DNA from: Heliopora coerulea
Taxonomy: Eukaryota; Cnidaria; Anthozoa; Scleralcyonacea; Helioporidae
DNA length: 64,000 nt
Direction: 5' to 3'
NCBI GenBank assembly: GCA_030142905.1
Contig: JASJOG010000002.1
Coordinates: forward strand, 490,501 to 554,500
Below the pieces are notes generated by a model that searched no databases, was not told the DNA's origin, and saw nothing but the letters and a program-made list of their open reading frames with translations. This document shows, piece after piece, positions 53,295 to 64,000 of the stretch. A program made the position numbers and the translations under genes. Every line of letters starts with the position of its first letter. Within the stretch, counting starts at the first letter, position 1.

Positions 53295-53920
53295 TTACAA
53301 GTGTTTAACTTTAAAGTATTTCTTACTTTTTTTATTTGCAGATACTAGCTCTTGATTTCCAAACTTTAAGGCATAGTATAGCCTCATTCTAATGAAAAGC
53401 TTCGACAGAAATTCATCAGGAAATGCAGAGCATTCTGGAAGAGTGAACCTTGGGAGCTGCGAGAGTAAAAATTTACCAACTCCAACTTCATGAACAACAG
53501 AAGGAAACACTTCAACAAACATACTTTCAAGAGCAACAATATAGTTTGTGAAGCTGCTTACAGGAGCCAAAAGTCCACCAAATGTTTCAGTTTGTGACTC
53601 ATAAGCCTTAAAGTAACAAAATAATTTGCTACTATCATTAAGGTCTTGGCTGATAAGCTTGCCCTTACAAGTTTGGCAATCGTGCTTTGAAAAGCATTTT
53701 TTCAAAAGATAGCCAGCTACATAAGCCACAGCATTCATTCCAAGCAAGTTATTTTGTAAGGAAGCTGACCTATAATCAGTGACATCAATCTCAATAGCTT
53801 CACGCCTGGTTTGATCCTGCACAGAAAGATCATGCTGGAATGTTGTGCCTGCCAGAATTCTATCAAAGTCTGCAGTACAGTTATTGATTTTAAGAATGGT
53901 AGCTTTCTGTCTTACAATAA
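53295..53920 (-). pseudogene. P-element/THAP-type transposase C-terminal exon
   Basis: Open after an acceptor TTTTTTACTGTAG at about 53921. It contains NLLGMNAVAYVAGYLLKK, HDCQTCKGKL, then FGGLLAPVSSFTNYI and LPRFTLPECSAFPDEFLSKL, as in C-terminal regions of P-element and THAP9-like transposases. The THAP zinc finger and the RNase H-like catalytic domain are not found between it and the element ends, so this is probably an internally deleted copy. It reads to a stop at 53295. Confidence 0.8.
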
Positions 53921-54599
53921 CTACAGTAAAAAAGTAAGAAATTAAAAAGAACAAAAATCATAACAGGATTTGGTTTTTGAGAAGTCTACAATGTTTTATT
54001 AAAATTTACAATCCCTACCAGTAGTTTCAATGTATGTTTATTTAACAGTGGGCGGCAATGATCCTTTAAGAATGCTGTCCATTATTGAAATTCGGCAAAA
54101 CTACTTATTCACGTTTCCTAGTCTTTGCCATTGTATTATAATACAATTTAAAATTTAGAAATAATTTATATTATAAATATAACAACCATATTGCTCATAT
54201 AAATCATTTTTGCCTTTATGAAGTGTCCCTAAAAGGCACATCCATGTTCTAAATGTTTCCTTCTACAGTTTGAATTCTAATCAGAAAGTACTCCTCTGTA
54301 TGCTTGTATCAGACTGGGTTGATCTGAATGACCTTGAAGTTGAAATAGGAACGTAAATAAACTATAAGCCATCAAAGAATAATCTGGCCAACAATACAGT
54401 TCTCCATATGAAATCCAGCCTTGGCCTCCATATTGACTGGTACACTGTAAGTTTGAAACAGACACACTGAAACAGGACCTTCACCATCTGAGACCGTGTC
54501 ACTATATAAAGGAAAATTTTCAAAAAAACAACCCATAAAAAACTTCATATTCTGGATTTTCCTAGTATCAATATTAAACAGGGCTCGTACGAATGAAAG

Positions 54600-54990
54600 A
54601 TCACAAAATTCCAGGAGTTTTCCAGGGTAGCAACGCTACTTTTCCAGGATCCAACCCCTAGTTTTCTTCTTTGGCAAAAAGAGCAAGAATGTAATCTTCC
54701 TTATGACAACAGTACAACATCATTTTGCTGGTTTCAATATAAGAATTAAGCAATAATGAACTCGCGACTCGATTCAATTTGGATTCGACAGAAAAGCAAG
54801 GACGAAAGATAACAAATCTATTTTGTGTATGAAAAAAGGAACTTTTGTGAATGTACGTATTGGCAACTCTGGATTATCCAAATTCAAATTCTTTACAAAA
54901 TTCCAGGAGGATTCCAGGAGAATTACAGGAGTACTCAGAAAACAGCTGTTTTTCCAGGAGTTTTCCAGGGCCCTGGAAAGAACCGTACCA
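54600..54990. repeat. Clustered TTCCAGGAG motifs inside the P element
   Basis: TTCCAGGAG/TTTTCCAGG units occur at about 54609, 54640, 54900-54930 and 54953-54975. Together they form an imperfect inverted and direct repeat block in the 5' part of the element. Their role is unknown. Confidence 0.5.
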
Positions 54991-55313
54991 AGGGCTGAGA
55001 GCGACTGAGATGGCGGTGAACACAAGCCAAATTTTACTCGAAAAAATCGTTTATACATTACCAAACTAATAAAAAAGTAATCACTTACCTCCTCTTCAAT
55101 AGATTCAAAAATGTAATGAAAATCGTCCTCCTACTTTTCTAAATACAGCAGTTTTAGTGAGCCAACTTTGGTTTTCGCCATATTGTTTGTAGTTGAAATG
55201 CGCTGAGTATACCCTCCAAGAACATGGCGGATGCGGACATGCGCAGTTAAAAAAGTAGGACAAGTTTCCTCGCGAGTGGGACTTCTGGTTAATTCTTTAT
55301 TCTGTGGCGCGGT

Positions 55314-56476
55314 AGACTACAAGGAGCGGTATATTCGTCTTCGGGTAGGTCAGTGGGCAGTGTCCCCGTTGACCCGCTCCACAAATCAGTGACTTTTGTT
55401 GCTGTGCGCTTCCGTAAAAGATCTGCAGTACAATTACAATAGACTTGCACCAGATATTTAGCAAATGCTTCGTTCACGATTGTTTGTCACACTTTCCGTC
55501 CGTTGTTCAATGCACTTCGCAAGTTCTTCTACTGTTGACGTGTTGAAAGGTTGCAAAAAGTTTCGGCTCTGAGTTTAACGCACACGTCAACTTCGGAGTA
55601 AACTCCATGTTCAGGAATATTAAATATTAACATAAATAGAGCACCAGAATTCTATTTAAAGAGTAGACTTGTTCAGTATAAATTCAAGGACGTGAAAATA
55701 CCTTCAGAGGCCTGGTAGCCGAAGGGAGGTCACACAAAACACCATGCACCCCTACAGCAATAGGAACTCAACTTTGGGGAATTAAACGACTGGAGTTTAG
55801 CCACGTAAGGACCAGATGCATTTTTATTCAGAAAATTAATTCGGGGGAGGTGAATGTCCGAACAATTAGTAAGATTTTCTTGAGTCGAATAAGTCGGTCA
55901 AACTGAAATTATTTTAGTGCGTGAACCGTGCACGATTAATTACATTAGGAAACCCATAAATGGTGCCTTATTTTGCATTCTTTTATACGTATATCATGAT
56001 CAATTAACCTCCCAAGCCTTGTGTAACAGCAAAACTCCTTTGAATTCCTTAAACATTAAGAAGGTCTTGAAGCCAATATGCCCATGAAAGAATATCAAAT
56101 AAGGCGTTCTGTACAGTATGAGTTAGGTAGAATCGCGCCCTTTATGAATAAGGTGTTATGATTAATTTCACTCGATTCTATTTTAAAATCTGGGAGAAAT
56201 CGAATTTGTCAAATTGATTGGTTCCACAGTTATGATGTTACTGGTGGATGTAGGGAAAGGTCCATCAAATCATGGCCTCCCATCCTCCTTCCCCAACCAG
56301 GTCTCATTTCTAAGCTTGGCGACACGAAAAGTGTTTGCGCTCTGGAGACATAGGCACAGAATGTCTTGAATTAGGACATCGAATTTTTGCAACTGATAGG
56401 CACAAATTAGCCAAGTTGACGAATGCCTTTTTAAGATATTTAAAAATCAGTGTGACAACTATTATTAATTGCGTTA

Positions 56477-56530
<54 letters not shown>

Positions 56531-57546
56531 TTTATTTAAACTCAAAATCACATCAATTTTACAATTGCTTTTCACGTGAGCCGAAATCTATATAAAGTAA
56601 ATAATTACATAAATAGTATTACAGTTACAGATTTAATACATAATTACTCTTGTGTGAAACTGAAGGAGGAAACTTGATCTATGGAAACCTTAAGTCTGTT
56701 GCTAGTCTGGCTTCTTTAGGTAGGCTATTTCATAATTTTCCAGCACTGTATACAAAGTTATTTTTCAAATATTTTGCTTTAGGCCTTGGTAAGGGAGAGG
56801 GAGAGGGAGAGAGAGAGAGTTTATTACTCATTATTAACAAAATACAAAATTAAAAATTACATTTTCTGAAAAGTAAGTGATTACTTGCAACAACTAATGT
56901 AAAAAAACGTAATTGCTACCAATTACTTTTTCAAGTACTCCTCTGTCTTATACTTCAGTTATTAGGTCAGCAATTGAATTATTTAACGCCTTGCCAATCA
57001 GACAATTGGAAGGTATATAAATTATGGCCAACTTGATTTTCAGTATTTCCGAGTAAACCACGGACCCGCCATAGAAAACTTGTCATATTCTTGTCCTCTG
57101 CCAAAGATCAGGCCCGAGAGCCGCCAGTGGATGACAAGTTAAGAGAGTCCCATTTTTTTCCCGTTTGGAGTATCAGATCTTGTGAGCAACATTTTTTAAA
57201 GTGGCTTTTCGACAGTCAAATCCAATTAAACAGATTGCAAAACCCCCTTAACTCTTTCCCAGGAGCATCAGTCTTCTGTTATTTTACTCTGGACAACATT
57301 AGGTGATTTTACAGGGCAAGGGAAGACATTCTGCTAGGAAAGGGTTATAACTACTGACCTATATAATATACCTGGACTGCCGGTTGTCGTAAACAATCAC
57401 AGTTCTTACAGCGAGTGTCCGAAAAAAGTTGGTATCTGCAGAGGTCCTTTTCCTCATGACGGATACCAGCCTTTGAAAAACAATAGCTATTACTGTATCA
57501 TACCTGGACAAAAGGCTCATTTGTGAAAGTTTGTTTAGACTGGGCA
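55314..57546. other. No recognisable gene; (AG)n at 56478-56528
   Basis: Non-coding. The (AG)n run is about 51 bp, with a shorter GA-rich patch at 56790-56820 that is followed by similar TTTATT text, suggesting a shared repeat family. Confidence 0.55.
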
Positions 57547-57962
57547 ACTATTCAACACAGTCTCACCGTCGAAAAGATGAATAGCATCAATTCTGAAACT
57601 GTTCTTAAATAAGCGAATATCATCTTTCTAGGGAAACTCGGAAAAGAATTAGGGTTAGTATTGGAGTTAGGATTAGTGTCAGTATTACGGTTAAGTTCCT
57701 CCCCGGCTATGCTTAACCTTCAACTTACCCCGTCAGGAACGACCTATCGCATGTGGCAGCCTAGATTTCCCTTAAGTAGATGACATTCATCTTTTCAAAA
57801 ATTATGTTCATCCTTTCTAATCCAAACCCTAACCTTAATCCTAACCCTAACACTTTTCCGATATTCCCAGAGAAATTAAAGATGATATTCATCTTTTTAA
57901 GCACAGTTTCAGAATTGATGCTATTCTCATCTTTTTCCGGGGTGAGACTGTGTTGCACTATT
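57547..57962. mobile_element. ~400-bp MITE with telomere-like inner arms
   Basis: Inverted ends CAACACAGTCTCACC at 57553 and its complement ending at 57955, with arms of about 120-140 bp. ACTATT flanks both sides (57547-57552 and 57957-57962). The inner arms carry TTAGGGTTAG-type (57649-57690) and CCCTAACCTTAATCCTAACC-type (57827-57850) text. Confidence 0.7.
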
Positions 57963-59228
57963 GGTGTCGATGAACTATTTTCATTTTAAGCTTCTGTTTG
58001 CGGTTTTCTTCGTCACCACCCACAAAAGAACTTGTTTGGAAATAACTTGACTTTAAGTTTTTTAAGTAAAGCTCAAGAATCCCATTCGTTATTTTCTTTT
58101 TTCTCCGTGCTTGACATTCGGTCTCGCTGCTGATTTTTTCCGTTTCATAGAATAAGTCGAAATAACTGCTTCTCACCCATAAATAGGTGAGAAAAGCAAG
58201 GTGTTTGTGGCTAGGAACATGTCAAGCTATTCATTCGACAAAATAAAACATTCTGGGTAAACAATGGATTAAAAAGTATCCATATCCAGAGGAGGCTCAG
58301 CGAAAAAAGTTAGAAAAATTAACTTCAAGTTGAAAAAACTTACTAAACAGTGTCAATTAAATGCTTCATGAGTGATTAATTCGGTAATAGACCCCAATGC
58401 GAAAAGTTGAACGTTTTGCAAAGCAGAAAATACGTAGCAAAAACTTAGCGTGAAAAACCTTTCCCAAACGAGCCTTCGTTCCTGCAATTATAATTTAGTA
58501 GTTAATACCATATCAGCAGTCGTCATCATGAGAAAAAGGACCTCTAATGAGGCCATCGTTCTTAGGACACTTTTTAAGCAGAACCCGCAGTCCAGGTATA
58601 TTATGTAGGTCAATGGTTGTAACCTATCTCAATCAAAGGCTGACCTACACAGAACGATGGTCGCTTACGATTGGTACTGATGCATAAGATCCAGTCCCAG
58701 CAGTCTTCAGGACGTATCGTAACATTCAGAACATATTGCACCATGGAAAACATGTCCGCAGAATAATTTATGCACAATACGACAGTGCCCATTAGGCATT
58801 ACTTGAGACTAGTTTACAGACCTTAAAGGAGCAAAATGATCTCATACACTGCACGACTTGCTTTAAGACTTCATTTTAAGAGTAACCGTTTTAAACATGC
58901 TACACTGCTTTGTACTCTATAATGCATAATTTTAGATGAGTGAATTAACTTTGATGAGTTTTAATAAATATTTTTTTCTACGTCTATCTCATGTAATTAA
59001 AAGCAGTTATTGGTTTATAAGGCTTCAAGATATAAACTATAAATGTCGTATATATCAAAATTTTAAACGTATGACACTTTCGCATATTAATATTGAATGA
59101 GTTCATAAAACCATTATTATGAATATTATTATGATGTTGATTTGTAGCCAGTTCTAAAGAAAACAAAGGCATATCTGGCCATAAACGCATTCCCACCAAT
59201 AATTGTTGGGACATTGTCCGAAGCTTAC
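57963..59228. other. No recognisable gene
   Basis: AT-rich, with short frames lacking domains. Confidence 0.5.
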
Positions 59229-59900
59229 TCCAATTGTATTATTCCACTTAAAACTTTCCTTATGGTTGTCCCTCCTAAAAGTAATGTTTGTTGGATTATC
59301 CCCGCTGTTCTTATTATATTCTTTCTCCTTCGATCAATTTTACCACCACTTTTCCCGTCTTCCCCACATCACTACCAAGACATCCGATGATAACTTCTAC
59401 TACTTCCACTGCATATCCTGGTTTCTTCTCCCCGGTCTCAAACGCAAATTGTTGATATTTTTGCATTCTGGTTCGAGTTACTTAATCTATGTTCTTCTCC
59501 TGTGGGCACGACATGTCCTCTATCCATATCTTCTTCTATCTTACATCCTTCAAAGTCATGTCCGGTCTATACGCTGTATTTGTTTTCCTCATTGTGTATT
59601 CATAGTCCCAATAGAGCTTAAATTCTTTCCCCTTGAGGACATGTCCCTTTGCTTCTTCCATCTCTCTCCGTACCATATTGTGCTTTCAGGTGAAAGTCCC
59701 TTCTCTACAGCTCAGTTGACTGCTAAAACCATCAATGTATTGTTGTGTCTGAAGAGGTATTCAGCTCCCGCCAGCATTTCACATCCTGCAAGTAGGTGTA
59801 GAACAGTTTCATCATGTTGTCTACATAACATACACTTTCCATCTGTGTCACCAATTTCTCGCATTGCTGCATGTCCACTTCCTGGTTTCAACCATTAGTT
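59229..59900 (-). mobile_element. R2/R4-type LINE remnant D (C-terminal)
   Basis: On the - strand: knuckle CMLCRQHDETVLHLLAGC, then AYRPDMTLKD (endonuclease RPD), KKPGYAVEVVEVIIGCLGSD and TLLLGGTTIRKVLSG before a stop. Several frame changes and stops. It is a more distant subfamily than A, B, E and G. Confidence 0.7.
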
Positions 59901-59931
59901 CCAAAATATTCATTATTCCACATATTGAACA

Positions 59932-60000
59932 TATTCATTATTATTACTATTATAATTATTACTATCATTATTATTATTTATGTTACTATTATTATTATTT
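59932..60000. repeat. (ATT)n-type microsatellite
   Basis: Imperfect ATT units next to the 3' end of LINE remnant E. Confidence 0.9.
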
Positions 60001-60078
60001 TCTTCACGCTCGGATTTAGGTCTTTCATCCAGTAATGATCTTGAAAGCAAGCTACAACACGTTGCTCAAGGTCTCAAG

Positions 60079-60960
60079 GGCTAAGTCCGTCTCCTTTATT
60101 GCGTAAGCACCATTCTCAAAATCGTGGCTGTTCCTAATAATGCCATTTTTTGCAACTGCTCTACCCTCACTTTGATCCCAATCTTTTCAATCCATTTCTC
60201 CAAATCCGTAGAGACCGCTCCTAGCCCACCAACAACCATAGGAATAACTGTGACCCTTTTCATGTTCCACATATTTGCTATCTAAGTCTTCAAGTCCTGA
60301 TAATTCTCAACTTTCTCTTGTTCATTTGCTTTCACTCTTGCATCTCCTGGGACCGCTACATCGATTATTAGGCATTCCTTCTTATCCTAATGAATTACCA
60401 CAATATCTGGTCTCCTTCATTCTATCAAATGGTCACAATGGATGTTAAAGTCCCACAGAATCTTGCTGCTCCCGTTCTCAGACACCCCTGGTGGTTTGTG
60501 CTCGTACCATTTGCTTGACCTATCCAGGTCGATCTTTCCGCACAATTCCCAGTGGATGTACCAGGCCACATTATTGTGCCTTCTCTTCTATTCTTTTGGC
60601 GAAAGTTTACTACATTGGCTGACCAGATGTCCTATACTTTCTCCTTTCTCTCCACACATGCTGCACAATGGCGAATCTGTGGTCTTGTCAATGTGGTGTT
60701 TCGTGTAATTTGTCCTCAAAGCTTGCCCCTGTGCAGTACATATCAAGGCTTCCGTAACCCTTTAAAGTCACTTTTCTTAAGCTATCTCCAGGTCCTCTTC
60801 ATGTCAACTCCGTCTCCCATTTCTCTGGTATACTGTCCATACATTTTCTTCTCCACCCAGTTCCTTTCCCTGTCTTGAATTTGTTTTTTGGTTTATTCCT
60901 CAGGCAGAATCGTTGCTTCTGTTTCAATTGTTGAAACAGCATTGGCTATTAACATTGGCT
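60079..60960 (-). mobile_element. R2/R4-type LINE remnant E (C-terminal)
   Basis: On the - strand: KRTWRWLKKSDFK, a degraded Cys knuckle, ILWDFNIHCDHLIE, RRPDIVVIH, ECLIIDVAVPGDARVKANEQ, MVVGGLGAVSTDLEKWIEKI and LQKMALLGTATILRMVL. Stops and frame changes are scattered throughout. Confidence 0.8.
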
Positions 60961-61019
60961 CATCATTATTGCTATTATTATTATTGTTCTCTCTACACAG
61001 CTTGTGCAGGTACAGCCCG

Positions 61020-61300
61020 CCATCTACCTGCATCCTGCAGTTATTTATGACAAGAGGTTGTTTCTTACACGTCCAAGACTCTTCTTAGTATTTTCGCAGT
61101 TCCCAGGAGTCCAGTTTTTTGTAGGGTCTCTACTGTGGTATTGATCTCTAATTTAGCCAAGTTATCCCTTTTGTGTTTTTTTTCACTGAGTTCAAGGCAC
61201 CTATGATGATTGGTATGATTAGCACCTTGTCTACCTCTCCTTGCCAGTATTTTAAAAGTTGGTATCTCAGATCTGTATATTTGTTGATCTTTGTTCTTTT
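61020..61300 (-). mobile_element. R2/R4-type LINE remnant F (extreme C-terminus)
   Basis: On the - strand: KYTDLRYQLLKYWQGEVDK, VLIIPIIIGALNSVKKNTK, then ETLQKTGLLGTAKILRRVLD across frame changes. It is bounded by ATT tracts at 60970-60985 and 61301-61316. Confidence 0.65.
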
Positions 61301-61334
61301 ATTATTATTATTATAACAACTCTCACGCTACCCA

Positions 61335-61357
61335 ACTAAGGACAGTGGAAGGGGTCT
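61335..61357 (+). repeat. ~840-bp AAGG-box repeat, copy 3, first part
   Basis: Starts CCAACTAAGGACAGTGGAAG and is interrupted after GGGGTCT by a LINE. It continues at 62031. Confidence 0.8.
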
Positions 61358-62030
61358 TGTGCGAGGTTTATGATTGACCAATGTCCGGAAAACACAAGGT
61401 CACTTACGATATTTAAACAACTTGGTTGGATTCCAGTTGATAAATTATGTCTTTTGAATAAACTAATTTTTTTACAAAAATTATCGATGGACGAGCACCG
61501 GACTATCTATGTGATAAACTAACCCTTTTTTCTAGTTGTAGTAGCAAATATAATGCAAGATCTAGATGTATGTATCGTTTACCTAAACCAAAAACTGATG
61601 CACTTCGTAGAACATTTTTTTATTCTGTTGTTAGTGTGTGGAATTTATTAGGTAACTGCATGAAAAATTGTTCATCTATCTCCGTGTTGAAAAAAGACTT
61701 TAAAAAGAGGCAGTTAGAACAATATTCTGCTGATACCTTTAAGGTATCTAGGCTCTATTAGATATAAACCGGTATATTTTAATTTAATTTAACATTTAAT
61801 ATTTATTCTTAGTTGCTTCGTATATATTTATTTTAATCCATTTTGAAAACATTTAAATTATTGTATTTCATTCAATTTTTTAATGTATATATTTTCTATT
61901 TTTTAGTATATTCGTAATTATCTAAGTTAAGATGAGGGCCACAAGGAAAAGTACAAATATTTTTTTTTTGTAATTATGTTACCCTCGTTAAATAAAGTTT
62001 ATTGGTATTGGTATTGGTATTGGAATTGAT
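61358..62030 (+). mobile_element. 5'-truncated CR1/L2-like LINE inserted in repeat copy 3
   Basis: A C-terminal fragment (TIFKQLGWIPVDKL, then YRLPKPKTDALRRTFFYSVV and SVLKKDFKKRQLEQY) is followed by a 3' UTR with AAATAAAG and a (TATTGG)n tail at 62000-62024. The host repeat resumes directly after the tail, so orientation and nesting are clear. Confidence 0.75.
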
Positions 62031-62613
62031 CTCAGCCTGCTACGGGCTCCCAGCACCCCGCCAGGTAAGGCCGCAACAGACATTGCACATTTCAGGGAAC
62101 TTGTGGAGAAAGTTTAATTTTAACATTAAAATGGATTTTAAGAAACATCCACAGGCCAGCCCTTACTCGCCCAACTTATCCAGTCAGGAAGGAGTAAGAG
62201 ATGTACTCTTCGATGCGCATATCCAGTTTGACCTTAACAGTACTCTCTTGCACTTCTCCAACCAGTTGAGGTCAATTTAGGCGTGCCATTGCAAGGGTTA
62301 AGTCTGAATATTGTTTTATTCTTAGACTAGAGCAGATCTGTTTCAGCATTTAAGGCTGGTTTATCCTCAACCAACTAAGGTTAAGGGCATCAGTTTGATT
62401 TACAGATTTTCTTTTAGTCCTTGGGCAAACAGGGCAGGTTTGCCAACACCTGAAGGTAGTGTACTTGCAGCTGCCAGCCAATTAAGGCAAGCTGGGGCTT
62501 TCGGCTACTTCTCTACCCAGTTGGCAAGGCAGAGGCGCCACTCCCCAGGTCATCTGATCAAAGCCTGCTCGTTTAATGGAGGTCTCTGGCTCCGAATAAA
62601 TGCCCTGTCTACC

Positions 62614-62646
<33 letters not shown>
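62031..62646 (+). repeat. ~840-bp AAGG-box repeat, copy 3, second part
   Basis: Continues CTCAGCCTGCTACGGGCTCC. Boxes at 62260, 62369 and 62476 (109 and 107 bp apart). It is somewhat shorter than copies 1 and 2 and ends in (ATT)n at 62614-62646, which abuts LINE remnant G. Confidence 0.85.
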
Positions 62647-62647
<1 letters not shown>

Positions 62648-62699
62648 TTCTCCGCATGGTTTGCTGTGGATCTGGTATTCATCGGTGCAGGTTGTCTAC

Positions 62700-64000
62700 A
62701 ACCAGTGGACTAAGGTGGCACTGTTACAACTAGTTTTCTAGCACTCTTCTTAAAATTCTTGCTGTTCCAAGAAGTGACGTTTTCTGGATATCCTCAACGT
62801 TCACTGCTATTCCAATCCTCTCAATCCATTGTTCAAACTTTATGCTTGCACAGCCCAAGGCTCCAACGACAACTGGTTTTACTTCTACCTTTCTCATTGA
62901 CCACAGGTTCTTAATGTCTCGTTTCAATGCTTGATACTTTTCTATCTTTTCTGTTTCTTTCTCGCCAATTCTGTTGTCTCCTGGTATGGCTACATCAACT
63001 ATTGCACATTTCTTTTCTGCTTTGTCTACTACTACTATATCTGGCTTTCGGTATTCTATCTGGTGGTCGCATTGGATCATAAAATCCCAAAGAACTTTTA
63101 CTTTATCCGACTCTACTACTCCCTGGGGGTTATGTTCGTACCACTTGCTCGCTCTTTCTAGATCGTGTTTTCCACATATTTTCTAATGTATAATTCTTGC
63201 TACATTATCATGTCGACTTTTGTACTCTCGTTGTGCAAGTTTTGTGCATTCGCTAACTCTGGTAAGCGAATGCACCTTCTCCTTTTTCTGAATTCTCCTT
63301 TTTCCCCACAAAGTCTACATAGCGGTGAGTCTACAGATTTATCAATTTGGAACTTGATATAGTTAGTTCTTATCGCCTGTTCTTGAGCTGCGCATATTAG
63401 GGCTTCCGTTTCCGGTTTCAAATCACTCTTTTGTAGCCACCTCCATATCTTTTCCTTGTCCATGTCTTCACTTTTCTCCCTGTTGAACTGTCCATACGTT
63501 CTCTTACCTATCCATCTTTGTTCTCTTTCTTCGACTTCTCTCCTCTTATACTGTTGCTTTGGCATACTATCTTCAGTCGTGATAACTTCTCTTTCTCTTA
63601 CTTCAACCAATAAAGGTTCTACTGCATTTTTGATGTACCATCCAACACCGTTCTCCTCTGATCTAATACTTGACTCACAGCTTATCAATCTTCTACTACC
63701 TTTTTTTCTTGGCAAATATAACCTGTCTACATCACTCTTAGGGTGAAAAGCTCCGTACATGGTCAATATTTTTCTTGTTTTTCTATCCAAGCTTTTTATT
63801 TCTTGATCGTTCCAGGTAACGATTCCTGCACCATACCTAAGTAATGCGACTGCCCACGTGTTCACCGCTTGCATTTTGTTTCTGCCGTTTAATTTCGACT
63901 TCATGACCAACCTCAAGCTCGGCACATACTCCTTTTTGAACTTTGATCTCATTTCCTCTTCCATTAATCTATCTATTTCCAAGATACCCAGGTATTTATA
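62700..64000 (-). mobile_element. R2/R4-type LINE remnant G
   Basis: Runs off the window end. 63982-63200 on the - strand is open from the RT thumb (VVNTW-type region, FHPKSDVDRLYLPRKKG) through IWRWLQKSDLKPETEALICA to the first Cys pair of the knuckle (CRLCGEKG). After a frame change, 63080-62730 holds the endonuclease: RKPDIVVVDKAEKKCAIVDV, AIPGDNRIGEKETEK, VVVGALG and LLGTARILRRVLEN before a stop. It has the best-preserved endonuclease core in the window, and its 3' end meets an (ATT)n tract. Confidence 0.88.

Larger units (their letters stand above)
51926..55306 (-). mobile_element. P-superfamily DNA transposon, probably non-autonomous
   Basis: 3381 bp with inverted ends CACAGAATAAAGAATTAACC (and 13 further matching bases) at 51926 and 55306. 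It is flanked by the 7-bp duplication GCGCGGT at 51919-51925 and 55307-55313. Subterminal inverted text CCATGTTCTTGGAGGGT (about 52029-52045) recurs inverted at 55211-55227. It holds only the C-terminal exon of a THAP/P-type transposase, so it needs an outside transposase. Confidence 0.85.

Noticed and set aside
54774..55064. 96-codon - strand frame within the P element
   Set aside because: It overlaps the TTCCAGGAG repeat block and has competing frames on the other strand; no transposase motif is seen.
1..64000. CRISPR arrays, operons or bacterial-type ribosome binding sites
   Set aside because: No regularly spaced short repeats of that kind were seen, and splice sites and SINEs show that the window is eukaryotic.

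Overview
This is a 64-kb piece of an animal nuclear genome: AT-rich, with intron-containing genes, typical GT/AG splice sites and a heavy load of retroelements and DNA transposons. The mix (Penelope-like elements with GIY-YIG endonucleases, restriction-like-endonuclease LINEs next to TAA microsatellites, a Tc1 element, a P-type element, a virus-like packaging ATPase and TTAGGG-like repeats) fits a non-vertebrate metazoan. A cnidarian such as a stony coral is my best guess, but that is inference and not proven by any single feature.

Two host genes can be built from the sequence. The larger one (33352-46793, + strand, seven exons) encodes a predicted 763-residue type I membrane mosaic: signal peptide, trypsin-like S1 protease, an unrecognised ~200-residue glycosylation-rich domain, a Ser/Thr/Pro linker, EGF plus SEA, a second EGF-like module, a transmembrane helix and a short basic tail. 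Every intron is phase 1 and the summed exons stay in frame. The second gene (49951-51082, - strand, two exons) encodes a 198-residue P-loop ATPase of the AAA_28 (NadR/Ttd14-like) type.

Most of the rest is mobile DNA. 1-17.3 kb: three R2/R4-type LINE remnants on the - strand, two copies of an ~840-bp repeat of unknown class, and a structurally complete Tc1 transposon with an uninterrupted DD34E transposase (3705-5315). 21.2-27.5 kb: a near-perfect 1640-bp inverted repeat carrying compact, intronless virus-like genes (FtsK/HerA-type packaging ATPase plus two small ORFs), its spacer invaded by a Penelope-like element that ends in a hammerhead-like motif. 35-46 kb: the protease introns hold two L2/CR1-like LINE ends, palindromic tRNA-derived SINEs, several foldback hairpins, a canonical hammerhead ribozyme (41452-41498), a GTGTT-rich satellite and a second Penelope-like element with a 14-bp target duplication. 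51.9-55.3 kb: a P-superfamily DNA transposon with matching terminal repeats and a 7-bp target duplication. 57.5-58.0 kb: a MITE with telomere-like arms. 59.2-64 kb: four more LINE remnants and a third copy of the ~840-bp repeat, split by a CR1/L2-like LINE.

Long stretches at 5.3-10 kb, 17.3-21.2 kb, 27.5-33.3 kb, 46.8-49.9 kb and 55.3-59.2 kb hold no gene I can support.
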